A stretch of 64,000 nt of DNA from Coptis chinensis (taxonomy: Eukaryota; Streptophyta; Magnoliopsida; Ranunculales; Ranunculaceae), in the NCBI GenBank assembly GCA_015680905.1, contig CM027383.1:91594501-91658500 (forward strand), written 5' to 3'. This document shows, piece by piece, positions 22,627 through 34,332 of the stretch. The position numbers and the translations under genes were made by a program. The stretch's first letter is position 1, and each line of letters opens with the position of its first letter. The notes under the pieces were generated by a model, which saw only the letters and a list, made by a program, of their open reading frames with translations, was not told the DNA's origin and made no database searches.

Positions 22627-23358
22627 TTACCTACTCCTCCCAAACATCGCGAGCAACGTGAGCTGGTCCTTGACACGTACTTGCACTCTAGTCAGGCCAC
22701 CACCATATGTGCCTAGTTGGTACTCTTTGTCTTTCTTTGATTTTCTCACAAAAGTTTGAATAGGACGTACCACCAGTGCCTCCATTGTTTCCTCCACCGC
22801 TTCCTCCTCATCATCATCATCCTCTTCCTCATTGTCATCCTCTTCCAAATCGTCGTCAATCTCCTCCAGATCGTCATCCTTTTCGTCCCCCTCCTCATCG
22901 TCGTCACCATACTCTTCACCATCCTCCTCTTCTCCTTCCTCATCACCATCAGCATCCTCCTCTTCCCCTTCCTCATCACCATCAGCATTCTCCTCTTCAC
23001 TATCACCACCATCTAAATTCTCAGGAAGAACTACATCGACATCCTCATCCTCATCTATATCCTCATCTAAATCTAAATCTAAATCTACGTCCTTATCTAC
23101 AATAGGAGCCCTTATTTCTTTCTTTCTTTCTTCTTCTTTTATTTTTTTCTACTACCTCTAAATCACCTACACCTACTACATTACTCGGATCGGTGGCTTC
23201 TCGATCCCCTCTACGGGTGGATGTCGGCGTTCCCCTTCCTCTTTTTTTCTCAGGCGAGTCAGCACAACCCAAACTACTACTGCTACCACTAAGCAATTTC
23301 TTAATACCTGTGTAGATGGTTTTGCTACACTCTTCACATTCTTTGATCGAGAAGCCAT
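22627..23358 (-). CDS. Acidic N-terminal exon of the PMD gene (inner copy)
   Basis: Reading from an ATG at 23358 (MASRSKNV), the minus strand encodes a basic Ser/Lys/Arg-rich part and then a long Asp/Glu tract (repeating GDEEGEEEDAD units, about 22790-23100), ending in 'VVRPIQTFVRKSKKDKEYQL' and 'LLAMFGRSR' before the intron preceding the PMD core. Compared with the outer copy at 23464-23893, the start region has a 1-base difference that breaks the frame near 23325, so the functional start is uncertain. The acidic tract is low-complexity and gives spurious Ser/Pro-rich frames on the other strand. Confidence 0.55.
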
Positions 23359-23893
23359 TATTACTACAAAAAATAGTAATAAACAAGTATTAGTAACAAG
23401 GTAATTTAAAAAATAGTTGTCGTCTTCAGAAAATGACAACAATTCCTTCTTTGTATGAATTCAACATCCTCATCCTCATCTATATCCTCATCTAAATCTA
23501 AATCTAAATCTACGTCTTTATCTACAATAGGAGCCCTTATTTATCTTTCTTTCTTTCTTCTTCTTTTATTTTTTTCTACTACCTCTAAATCACCTACACC
23601 TACTACATTACTCGGATCGGTGGCTTCTCGATCCCCTCTACGGGCGGATGTCGGCGTTCCCCTTCCTCTTTTTTTCTCAGGCGAGTCAGCACGACCCAAA
23701 CTACTACTGCTGCCACTAAGCAATTTCTTAATACCTGTGTAGATGGTTTTCGCTACACTCTTCACATTCTTTGATCGAGAAGCCATTATTACTACAAAAA
23801 ATAGTAATAAACAAGTATTAGTAACAAGGTAATTTAAAAAATAGTTGTCGTCTTCAGAAAATGACAACAATTCCTTCTTTGTATGAATTCAAC
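23038..23893. repeat. Tandem duplication of about 428 bp in PMD 5' region
   Basis: Unit 1 (23038-23463) and unit 2 (23464-23893) are nearly identical, both running from 'acatcctcatcctcatcta' to 'tccttctttgtatgaattca'. The unit contains the N-terminal coding part (MASRSKNV…, ATG at 23358 in unit 1 and 23786 in unit 2), so the gene's beginning is present twice. The low divergence implies a recent event. Confidence 0.95.
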
Positions 23894-24295
23894 AGTTCTT
23901 TTCTGAGTTTCCCCGTGATATGTATATTCTACTACTAATTCAATTAATAAACAACTCAAAACCAAAAATAGGATTGATCATCTTTGGCAAAAGGAACTGA
24001 CTATATAACACAAACGAAACCTCATTTTTCATTCGCAAACTTAGTCATGACAATGCAATACAACCACCAACGAAAATCAGGTCATGACAATGCACACACT
24101 GAACCAAATTCACAATAGATAGTGCAATCATAACAATCCCATTTCAAAGGCCCCCATTTCAATATAGATAACATGCATGGATATCAAGTACCTCAGTGTA
24201 ATTTTATAATTGTTTTCACTACCTTCATACTTAATCAAAACAAAAAATAACACAAAAAATACAGAACAAACAAATTTCACACCTAATACTTATAC
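23894..24295. other. Gene-free stretch upstream of the PMD gene
   Basis: AT-rich, with no supported gene. It is the presumed promoter side of the minus-strand PMD gene. Confidence 0.4.
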
Positions 24296-24480
24296 GGGGA
24301 GGGATACACCCACTCCCATTTTGGCCACATCCAGCCCACTCCCAATCTCATCCACTCAACTCGCAAGATGATCTCAAGATTTCATGGCCGAAATTAAAAC
24401 AAAATAAAATAACGAAATAAAAGAAAAAACAAAAAAACCCCTTCGTCTGTCTCTAGCAACCCAGCAAAAACGAAGAACAA
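24296..24480 (+). repeat. Internal third copy of the MULE terminal repeat
   Basis: Starts 'ggggagggatacacccactcc', almost identical to the inverted right end at 25847, and continues through 'gatgatctcaagat' and 'ccccttcg'. Orientation matches the left terminus. The flank before it ('cttatac') does not match the TSD of the 11-kb element. Together with the right end it would delimit a 1.55-kb unit (24296-25847) with no ORF, either a nested non-autonomous MULE sharing an end or an internal duplication. Confidence 0.7.
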
Positions 24481-25330
24481 ACAAACATAACACTCCAAAT
24501 CGAAATAACTTAGAAATATTTCTTCTTTCCTTCATTTCTTTTTTCCACTCCAAAATATTGTTACAATTAATACAATGATACAGTGAATATGATCCAATAC
24601 AATCAATTTGCGACAACAAGAAATCTAGCAACTACTAATCTACTGAATGGATAAAAAAAAAATGCATGGATAACAATGGTTAAGTGATGGAATTGAAATA
24701 ATTGAATTTTGGACATACTGTTTCAAGTAAGGGATGGAAACTCAATGGAATTCACAATTCTCTCAGACAATAATGGTCAGCAAGCGTCTTTTATTTTTTC
24801 TATTTTTACTGCTTTTCCATATTGGTAATTGGAACTGAGATATGGAGAGAGAGAGCCTGCAATCTCATGAGACATGATGATCAGTCTCTGGCTATATGCT
24901 CGTCCATTAAAATCCAAAGATTTTGAATAACCTTTTTAGGGTTTCAATATCTATCGAGTCTTCGTGACTATGATTATAAAACCTGTTATTATTTATGGTT
25001 GTGTTGCCTGTGCGGCTGTGCATGTTACTACTATTTACTTGCAGAACTCTCTAAACCTGTCACTAGAACTAATAACGTCGCAAAGTGGTATAGTATAACT
25101 GCAAAACATCTTAAATGACATACTATTCTTCATGCACAGACATGTTATGACTCTTCAAAACTATTTCAACTTCTTTTTCTTATTAAACCTTCTAACCACT
25201 TCTACTTCTTTTTTTTATTAAACCAGCGAGATATGGATTCTTCAAAACAAGATGGGCTAACAATCCTCACATTACAGGTTCACACATAGTCTCCTCACAT
25301 TGATGTACTTGAAACAACAACACCCAAAAT

Positions 25331-25540
25331 GCCCAATTTATATTAACCAATCAATTGGGATAAACACAAAAACAAAATAAACAACAAAAACTAGAGCAAT
25401 GCAGGCTATGCAAAAAAAGTTTTTTGCCCAATTTATATTAACCAATCAATTGGGATAAACACAAGAACAAAAAAAAAACAAAAACTAAAAAAAAAAAAAC
25501 AAAAACAAAAACTAGAGCAATGCAGGCTATGCAGAAAAAA
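25331..25540. repeat. Tandem duplication of about 95 bp
   Basis: Units starting at 25331 and 25426 both begin 'gcccaatttatattaacc' and end 'gagcaatgcaggctatgca'. The second is extended by A-rich expansion. It lies inside the right part of the MULE. Confidence 0.9.
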
Positions 25541-25699
25541 ACCGAAATTTTTTTACTTGCCTGAAATAGCTTGAACTCTATTTGAGCAATGCAGAAAATA
25601 TCTCATGTACGAAGAGAATTTGGTTTGAAAATTTGGAAAGAGAATTTGGTTTGAAAATTTCGATTTGGAGTGGGTACACTGGGAGCAAATTTTTTATTT

Positions 25700-25847
25700 A
25701 GTTTGAGAATTTGGCTTGTTTTATTTCTGCGAACGTTTTTGTTCTTTTTTCTTTCTTTTGGTTTGTTTTATTTGAACCCTTAGATCTTGAGATCATCTCG
25801 CGAGGTGAGGTGAGTGGCTACAAAATGGAGTGGGCGTATCCCTCCCC
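25700..25847 (-). repeat. Right terminal inverted repeat of the MULE
   Basis: Inverse of the left end, ending '…gtatccctcccc' at 25847 and followed directly by the 9-bp duplication. Confidence 0.75.
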
Positions 25848-25856
25848 AACTATATA

Positions 25857-27365
25857 AATTCAACGTTTGCATGTTCTGATAAGGCTTACACCAATTTACT
25901 CCCAAAGATTTCATTTTTCTCCTCAGAATTATAACACTTGAGAAGCCCTCTTTGGTTCTTCCGCTCTTGTGCACTTCTATAGTTCCATGGTCACACAACT
26001 CCAGCAACAGACGAGACTTTCACCAAAAAAAAACAAGAAATGAGACTTTCACCAAAAAATAACAAGAAATGAGAGTCACATGTAACTAATGTAGTACAGT
26101 AGTAACACATTTAGGCAACAAAATTCTAACTGTTAAAGAAGAAGAAAACACACAGACTGCTCAATAGTCTATATTGAGTAAACCTGAGAAATAAAATAAA
26201 AAGAATACAGATGAGCTTCACAAAGTTTTTATATGGATCAGTAACTATCAAGAATTGTAGACAATGTAACTCTCCTCCAGTACACAAACGCAATACAACA
26301 AACCCGCACTCTCTTGCAATCAACTTGCCTCGTTATGGCACTAATTATATTAGCAACTCTTTAAATAGCAAAACTTTGGCCAGTGTCAGGATCTACTCAA
26401 TAGAAATAAAACTAATTGGTCTCCTGATATCCTCAGCATTGAATCATTCCAAGACAACACGGACTAAGTATGCCGCCCACACTGACAACTTCCCTCAACG
26501 ACAATTTATCCAAGACTGAGCTGAGGAAAAAGAAACCTCAATGAACTTTAAGGCAAAAGCCGCCACTTGTTATCAATGGGCTTGTAAGAGAAATAGATGA
26601 ACTCCCGGAATATAATTGTACAGCACAGATACAGGGTTACTCTCTCACTCAGGAGGCAGGAATTCAAGATCCAATTTCCTCTTAAGATGCGACCTGTCAG
26701 CACTGCAAAAAGGACGAACAGACAATAAATAAGAGTAGAAACTTTTTTCTTTTGATAGTTTATAATAATATAAATGACAGCAATTAGTTTCACTAATTTG
26801 ACATCTCTAAATATTGAACTTGCACATCAAGCTATTGCGGTATCTTCCACTCCCTTGCTTCAATTAACCCAATCGCTGAATATCTTGAATTAGTGCCAGA
26901 CGAGAATATTCAAGCAGTGCATGAAAGGGGGCTCATCCGGCTTGACAAATATCCAAAACCACATTTAACACATATATCTAAAACTAGAATCATTCGAAAC
27001 GTGGATAGTGACCCCAAATTACGTATCGAAACTTCACCAGTGCAAATGCACACACGCTAAATGAGGTACATGGTTGAACAAGAAGGCAAAGCTATGTTGA
27101 GATGGCATCAACAAAAGAGGATCCTTCCCAATTTCTTATTGGGCTAATAATACAAATGAGACATAGCATTTAAGAGTCTCAACCTAATCGCAATGTAACC
27201 TACGATAAGGATGAAAGCCCTCCCCCTTTTCTGTCTCAAGTTTTGTAACGTGAACGCTACTCCCTGGCCTTCTTTTTTCATTTCTTGATCACACACGGGT
27301 ATCTCTAGTGTTTGCTCGTGCCTTATTGTTAGCTAGCCGGTAAAGATATGGTTGAGTTGTATGCT
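25857..27365. other. Intergenic stretch without supported genes
   Basis: A 32-bp unit with 'gagactttcaccaaaaa' is repeated at 26010-26073. Open frames at 26126-26519 and 26548-26793 have no recognisable motif. No RNA gene seen. Confidence 0.4.
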
Positions 27366-27790
27366 TTATGACATGTTTCCAGTTACATAGCATTCGAAAT
27401 AGTAATACCAGTGGAAATTAAAATACTTGAAATCAAACTTTTTGTAGGGTATGTTCTTTTCGGAAACAACTTTTAGCTTAACAATATCATTTGGATAACT
27501 CAATTGTACAACAAAAGATGGGATGCAAGCTCCAGTGATACAAGGATCATCATACTGGGCCAAGTTCCCCATTTGAATCAGAGTACATAGGGGAGCATAC
27601 GTCCTAACTTTTGCCCCACCATCCTGGTGTGAGTGGTGGTCAATTCCAAGACCTTCGATAAAAATCTCATTGCTGGACCAGTGGACCACTGGACAACCAA
27701 ACAGAGAGAGGAGTATGTCATCAATTTGGTTCAACCGCACAAGAATGCCTGTCAGAGGTACATCTCTACTCAGACGGACCCACTTATTTT
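27366..27790 (-). pseudogene. Unrecognised exon-like ORF
   Basis: A minus-strand open frame of over 130 codons with balanced composition and conserved-looking blocks ('GCPVVHWSSNEIFIEGLG', 'YDDPCITGACIPSFVVQLSY', 'FDFKYFNFHWYYYF'). It reads like the terminal exon of a real protein and ends at a stop at 27366. No family was recognised. It may be a gene fragment or the end of a gene whose other exons are lost. No start codon is assigned, since the frame stays open upstream of the first Met. Confidence 0.35.
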
Positions 27791-27918
27791 CGTGTAGCTC
27801 CCTACAGTTTGAGAATTATCGTAAACAACTTGCTCTACCTGTTTGAGCTTTGAGTTCAAAATTGAGTATCTTTTGGGTTGCCATGCAATCTCAAAATAGA
27901 TTACTTCTCTTTCTCCTA

Positions 27919-29480
27919 TTTTTTTTTTTTTTTTTTTTTTTTTATCGGTAAAATGTGATGTGTGTGTATATATATATATATATATAATCATAAAGTCAAA
28001 ATTTGTAGGATGAGATATCCCACTCATATACAACAAAGGAAAAGACAGATACAAAATCGATACTACAAAAAAGAAACTACGACTATTAGAGAAAACTAAA
28101 ACAAAAGGATGCAATCATGCATGGCCGAGCAAGGAATCTCATCTAAACATAAGGTCCCCGAACGATGTATCTGTCCACTCTTCCCAGAACTTCGACCAGA
28201 AAAAGACAAATCCCTTGATTGCTACAATCACCTGTGCCCTAGTCATTGCACATCCATCAAAGTGTCTCCTGTTCCTTTCCAGCCACAAAGTCCACATAAT
28301 AGCAAAAGGTAAGATGCTCCATACTCTACATCCCTTTGGGGAATGGACACTAAGCACCCAATAGCTCAACAGATCTTTCAGTGACTGAGGAATAACCCAA
28401 TACACCCCAGAGTGGCCCACAAAGTAACTCCATATCTCCCAAGAAAAAGGACAACGAATGAGAGTGTGACTCACTGACTCCCCATCAGCCATACACAAGG
28501 GACAAAAATTAATGATTATTTTCGTTCTCCTAATAAGATTGTCTATGGTCAAAATCTTATTATGGGTCGCACACCAAATGAAAGAAGAAACGAAACAAGG
28601 AATCTTTGCTGACTAAATAAAAGAACTAGGAAAGTCTGGAATCATGACCCCGGGTGTTAACCGGTAGATGAGAACACAAAGAAAAGTAGAAAGACTTGGC
28701 TGAGAATTTCCCATTCTTTCTATAGTCCAGTGCCGACGATCCCTATCCGGTCTCACAACCTCCAGCATAAGCATGAGGGTGGCAATGCTCGCAATATCCC
28801 AATCAGTCAAGTGAGCATGAATCCCCAAATCCCACCCAAGATTACCATTACTTAGACACATGAAATCACAAATGGTGCGATTTTTAAAAACTGAGATGAC
28901 ATAAAGTCTAAGGAAAGACAATAATAACGGTCTCTCTGCTACCCATCTATCCTCCCAAAACCTAATTCTAGTCCCGTCACCTAAGACGTATGTGATTTCT
29001 CTCTGAAACTCTACGAGACCTCCCTGAATACTCTTCCAAGCCCCACACCCGTAAGGACTTGAATTCCCCCCACTATACCACCCAAGATTGAACTCACCAA
29101 ATCTGGATTTGACCACACGCCTCCAAAGCCTCACTTTCTTCCCCAAATCTCCAAAGCCATCTGCCTATAAGGGCAGAATTAAACTCACAAATCCTTTGCA
29201 AACCTAGACCCCCGTTCTTCTTCGACATACAGACAATCTTCCAGTTAACAAGATGATCCCTATGATTCTCCTCCTTGGCATCCCATAAAAAATTATTAAT
29301 GATCCTCTCAACCCTTTTGACCACGCTTTGTGGCATCCTAAAAAGAGACATAACATAAACCGGAAGGCTCTAAAAAGAGCTCTTAATCAAAATCACTCTC
29401 GGCCCTCTCGAGAGGTATTGCCCATGCCACCCTTCGAGTTTCTGACAGAGGTTCGCGTATGTTTTGATTTCTAAATTTCA
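27919..29480 (-). mobile_element. 5'-truncated L1-type LINE with poly(A) tail
   Basis: Minus-strand frames encode the C-terminal end of a plant L1 ORF2. The thumb region of the reverse transcriptase is at about 29460-29100 ('VMSLFRMPQSVVKRVERI', then 'NNFLWDAKEE', 'WKIVCMSKKNGGLGLQ'). Further sequence follows (29100-28613), then the zinc-binding RVT tail (about 28600-28139: 'FCPLCMADGESVSHTLIRCP', 'WEIWSYF', 'MWTLWLERNRRHFDG'). A 25-T run at 27919-27943 is the poly(A) tail on the element strand. The endonuclease and catalytic palm are missing, as in most 5'-truncated LINEs. Stops and frame changes are present (for example in the 'IKSSF*SLPVY' segment near 29370). A target duplication was not found. 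Confidence 0.85.
27959..27986 (+). repeat. (TG)n(TA)n microsatellite
   Basis: A short TG run passing into a TA run within the LINE 3' untranslated part. Confidence 0.85.
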
Positions 29481-29557
29481 AGAAATGGCATGACAATCTG
29501 ATCAATCCCTCTCATATTCAAGTTTATTTTAGCAACAACTAGGGAACATCTTAGAGG

Positions 29558-30254
29558 CTATGACGCACAGATAAGGCAGTTTATGCCTTGTACCCGTGTG
29601 ACACGGGTATGACACGGATACAGGATACGGGTCGGGTATGGCAAGTCGGCAGAATAGTCAACTTGCGCCGGAGACACAAAGATCTAAACTTGATTCCAAA
29701 AAAAACAAAAGAAAGAAAGAAAAGAAGGAAGAAAGAAAGATCATTGTTTCTTTCATTTTCATGATTGATCTGTGCGTCTTGAACTCTTGATTGATCTGTA
29801 TTTTCTTTCATTTTCGGACTAACTACTTTTTATTTGGTGCTTCCAGAACTTGATGATGGCGGCAGCTTTACGGTTTCAGATTTCAAGTTGTGTTTTCTAT
29901 AAACTAGGCAGACATAAGTTATAAAGCCCATCTCAAATCAGACTTAAGTTGTAAGGCCCATCTAATGGAGGAATTAAGTCTTAAGTAGTAATGGCCCATT
30001 CAAAAAGGCAGACTTAACAAAGGAATAAGTCCCATCTTTTAAAGCAAACTAAATACAATATCACTATCCCATGTAATCAGACAGGCCCATCTTTTAAAGA
30101 AATTGGATTTTCTTATATGATTTATATTAAATTGCTATTATTATTATTTTTTTAAATATTAATAAATTTACATAGCCATACCCGTATCCTAGATTTTCAA
30201 AACCCCGGTATCGTACCCCGTATCGGTACCCGTACCCGTATCTATGCATCATAG
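29558..30254. mobile_element. Non-autonomous TIR element with GGATACGGGTA motifs
   Basis: The left end reads 'ctatgacgcacagata' and the inverted right end 'ctatgatgcatagata', giving a TIR of about 16 bp with two mismatches. Both subterminal regions are rich in 'gatacgggta/tacccgta' motifs in inverted arrangement. Flanks 'cttagagg' (29550-29557) and 'cttaagagg' (30255-30263) look like an 8-bp target duplication with one indel, which would fit hAT. No ORF of the element is evident. Confidence 0.55.
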
Positions 30255-30589
30255 CTTAAGAGGTAAAAAAACTTGTAATTAATTGGGATGCGGCAAGCTC
30301 CTTTAGTGTGCTGAAATATGAAGACCGTGCATAAAGGTTGATTGTGTAATTCTCTTGCTTTCCTAGGCCTTGCTAAGGAAGCAGCAATAGGTGGGAAGGT
30401 CCTCCCTCTTTTGATTGTGATATAACTCAAATTTTAATCACTGGAATTACTTCTATTGGTGAAAAGAAAAAAAAACCTACGGAGTAAGCGAAATACTTTT
30501 TACAAATAGAGAGCCCTAGTTACTAATGAGGATGGAAAAAAATACAATACGTGAAAGTTCAGGTAACCCTGGGAATAAGCTAGTAAATT

Positions 30590-31060
30590 TGTGGAAGGCA
30601 AAAATTCGACATGGAAAATATTCATCAAAAATTCAAAATTTTGTATAAAAATTCGGTCCAGAAAAATGAAAAAAACGCCAAACATACAATTTGTCTTTTA
30701 TACAGGTATAATACAAAAAAACCGATTATATTTTTTAACATTCTAAGTTTAGAATGTAATATTTTTCCCGGAATTGCTCGTGAACTACACATACATAAGC
30801 TTCTTTTTCGTTTATACTTACTTTAACACTTTAGTTCTTTAATATTCTTTAGGTATCGAAGGTTCCAACTTAAATGGATTTTCAAAACCTTCCTTTTGCA
30901 GTTTCAACATACTTTTTATAGTTTATTTATTTTATTTAAAGAATATGGACCTTATTATTCGGAAATTATAAGCCTCGAGACCATAGAATTCACGAATTAA
31001 TTCTTAGGTTTGAAACGTTCGCCTTATTATTCGTATTATACCAAAAAAAAAACGTATAAA
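30590..31060. repeat. AT-rich dispersed repeat with AATTCG motifs
   Basis: A stretch dense in 'aattcg', 'ttattcg' and 'gaattcacgaatta' motifs that resembles 59895-60250. Ends are not defined. It may be an old MITE family. Confidence 0.3.
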
Positions 31061-31419
31061 ATGGGTATTACTAGTGATGCAACTGGGATGACTACCTTCT
31101 AAAATAATAATGTGAGAACAAAGAAAAAGTGCATGAAGAAAAGATTACTAACTTCTAGAATGAAATGTTCCCATAAAGAAGTGCAGATAAGATGTGTCCA
31201 TTAGTCTGTGAAAAGTACCTATAAAATCATGTAGTAAACGTGAATAAAGTGGGAAATCGACCTTTGACTGGACTAGATTTCAAAAAGCATGAGCTTCTCA
31301 AGAGGATCTAGGTCTCAAATATCAAATAGGCAAACTGTACTGGATGGTGTGGCTAACGAAATGAACCTAAAATTGGAACTGCATGCCACAAAAATATCTA
31401 AATACCAAATAATATGATT

Positions 31420-34332
31420 TTACCTGTTAAGTGTAGGTCTGGGAGGAGGTCTTGACCCGAACACTGAAAAATCGACTGACATCGGCATGCTCTCACTCTT
31501 GCCAGTATTCCCACTAGCTGCTTGTCTAACATCATATAAGTGATCATCAACCTTGTCGCCTTGGTGACCATGCCCTTCAAGTCTCTCACGTTGTGGCATA
31601 ACCCTCCTTGACTTTCTAGGTGGAGATAAGACAGTAGGACCCTCATTTGCATTAAGATCCAGAGGCCTATTATTGAGAGAGTCCCCCTTACGAGGCGGCC
31701 TTGGGAGCAGAGCTGGTCTTGTCGGTGCAGGTATAGACGAGAAGTACCTAAACAAGAAAGGCAGATGTAAGAATAAAGAACAAAGACTAGCTGTTACCTT
31801 TCTATTTGAAGTGATATTGTGACTACATACCTGTGCTCCAATGCTTGCTGCACAGAAATTCTTGCTTTTGGGTCATAGGTGAACATTTTTGCCAATAGGT
31901 CCAAGCAATCATCACTCGCTGTTGGAAACAGTGAACGAAGTGCCGGCGCTGGCAGATATGTATACTCCACATAATCAGGAAGGAAAACCATGTCAGGCCA
32001 CTGAGAAGGCTTCGGTGTCCCAAAAGCAGTAAATATCTTCCCTAATTGATCAATATCAGTTGAACCCTGAAACCAAAAATCCAATATGAAGTGTATTAAA
32101 AAGGAAGGAGGAGAATATTATACATACAGTGCTTTCCTTTTAAAGACCTGAAGCAAAAAAAAAGTACTAAAGGGGATACCCGTTCCAAACACACAACACC
32201 CTTTGTCTGCTAAGGAGCCTAGGAAAGAAGGAGATGGATTTTACGAGTGTCATATACAACGCAGACACAATGATGTGCCAAATCCTAAGGAAACTAAGAC
32301 ATGGTAAGGCAATGATACGTAAACAAGATAGTATATGATTTAATACATTAATACCATATGTCCATATATATGAACCACCCATACCTTAACTAGTTTATCA
32401 CTTTATCCTACTACCTACAATAATGACATTTAATTGGTGCAAATTTCAACTTATCTACAAGGCACGTCATTTATCAATCAGCAAACAAGAATATAGAAAT
32501 TCAAACTATGATATTCAACTGCCATATACCAACAATGTTTATTATTCACTGATAGCAATCACACGTACCAATCAAGAAGCATATTAAACATTTTTTAATT
32601 TCGTTTACTTATTTCTAAAGTTTAATGAAAGTTAACAGAAAAAGGAAAAGATAGAGAACTACTGGAAAATTGTTTTCTACTTGAAAACATTTGACTTCGG
32701 GATATATTGAAACTAAAATGTTGCATCAGAAAAATATACACATTGATGAGGAAGAGCATCAAACTCACCTGTAGAAAGGGCCGGCGGAGGAGAAGTTCGG
32801 CAAATATACAAGCTGCAGCCCAAACATCCACCCCAGATCCATATTGCTTGGTTCCAAACAAGAGCTCAGGTGCCCTATACCATCGAGCAAAAACCTGCTC
32901 AGAATGATTTTTGTCAAATTCACGTTTAAAATGTTTTAAGAATTCACATCGGAGGCAGTGAATTTGAGCATGCTAAACAGATTCAGTTCAAATGAAGGCA
33001 AGCATTCTCAAACAAGGTATAAAAAGACATGTCGTATGGGGTCATTACTTACTAAAAAGGACTATCGAGCCTTGGCAAGATTAGCTGCAAAGATCAACTT
33101 AAAGTCAATTAGAAAAACTGTTCAGCCTTTTCAAAAACTGATTCCTAGTCTAAAATTTTAACACATTTTAGTCTCTTAAATGTTATGTGACTTATCTCAG
33201 TTATTCCTCTTTTGTTATTGAAATGGTTCAATATGAAAAGTATTATTTGTTATCCGCTAACATTTCTAGGTTCATAGTACACACTTAAAAGTTCATTTGA
33301 ATCTAACTCTATGCCATTTGCTTCATGATTTAACAACATGGGTCAGAACCAAATTCAACCCAATAAATAGGGTGCACTTATATCTACTTGCGTCCAAACA
33401 AAGTTCAATACTAACTCGCAATTCGCCTACGTGTCCACCAATACCTAAGTAACCTAACTAATAAACCAAGTTGCATACAGGATACCCGTCAAAGAAAGAT
33501 AAAGCAACACCAAATGATGAAATTAGCTCCAACCTCATCAAACTACTCAACAACCATACCCAGTTACATAAACATAAAAGACACCATACCAACAAAAAAA
33601 ATATTCAAAAGCAAAACAAACCAACATACTTGATGAGTAAACCTGCGATCGGGGCTACCGAAAATCCGCGCTAGCCCAAAATCAGCAAGTTTAAGCTGCC
33701 CATCAGCTCCAATCAACAAATTATTCGGCTTCATATCCCTAAAATCCAAAAACCATCACACCCGAAACTCATAAAAATCACAAACTCAAACAATTCCATA
33801 ACATAAAAAATAATATATATACATTACCTATGCAAGACCCATTTCTTATGACAAAAAGCAAGTCCTTTCAGAGTCATTTGAATATACGACTTAATATCAG
33901 CAGGCGAAAGAACAATATTGCGGTCGCGAATAACAGCTTCTAAATCACTTTCCATGAATTCAAACACTAAATGTAAATTACCCTTATGTGGAAATGCATC
34001 AATTAATTGAATTATATTCGGATCTTTTAATTCTTTTAACAATTTTATTTCCCTTAATGCTGTGAAATTCACTCCTTCTTTCTGTTGCCCTATCCTTATT
34101 TTCTTAATTGCCACTACTTGCCCCGTCTGCAACACATAAAAAAAAACGTTACAAAAAATTAATACGTTCAATTGGGTTCAAAAAATAAGGTTTGGGGTTT
34201 ATATATATGTATATATTATACCTGGGTGTCGATGGCTTTATAGACAACACCATAAGTACCCTCACCGAGAACTTCACGTTTGAGGTATCGATCTGCTACT
34301 AATTTTATTGAGTGGGTATCGGCTTCTGACAT
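31420..34332 (-). CDS. CDKD: CDKD-type cyclin-dependent kinase (CAK catalytic subunit)
   Basis: Six exons join in frame: 34332-34222, 34126-33828, 33738-33630, 32894-32769, 32066-31831 and 31747 onward, about 402 residues if the last frame ends at 31420. Motifs: glycine loop [20 protein letters not shown], the CDKD signature NFTALRE (NVTALRE in relatives, PSTAIRE in others), [23 protein letters not shown]-loop [14 protein letters not shown] and [22 protein letters not shown] kinases pair with cyclin H and MAT1 in the nucleus, activate CDKs and phosphorylate the RNA polymerase II tail as part of TFIIH. 'WAAAC' replaces the usual 'WAAGC'. The last exon ends in a good donor (CAG|gtaaaa, 31424), so it either reads into an immediate TAA or splices to a further exon. 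The usual ADRxHLKRKL tail was not found. Confidence 0.92.

Larger units (their letters stand above)
14770..25856. mobile_element. 11-kb Mutator-like element (MULE) with 9-bp TSD
   Basis: The element spans 14779-25847. Its left end begins 'ggggacccagcccactcc'. The inverted right end reads 'ggggagggatacgcccactcc' minus one or two indels, and both continue through an identical 'cgagatgatctcaagat' and, about 75-140 bp in, an identical 22-nt block (14855-14876 and inverted 25705-25726). Both sides are flanked by the perfect 9-bp duplication 'aactatata' (14770-14778 and 25848-25856), the hallmark of Mutator-superfamily insertion. Inside are a decayed FAR1/MULE transposase (plus), a GRF-like small ORF within a long inverted repeat, and a PMD gene (minus). 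A further copy of the terminal repeat lies internally at 24296. The transposase is broken, so any mobility would need a partner in trans. Confidence 0.8.

Noticed and set aside
22756-23161. Plus-strand Ser-, Pro/His- and Leu/Ile-rich frames
   Set aside because: They are the antisense readings of the PMD gene's Asp/Glu tract, with low-complexity composition.
24291-25856. A separate MULE with its own TSD at 24296-25847
   Set aside because: The 9 bp left of 24296 do not match 'aactatata', so the duplication supports only the pair 14779/25847. Kept as a finding, not as an independent element.
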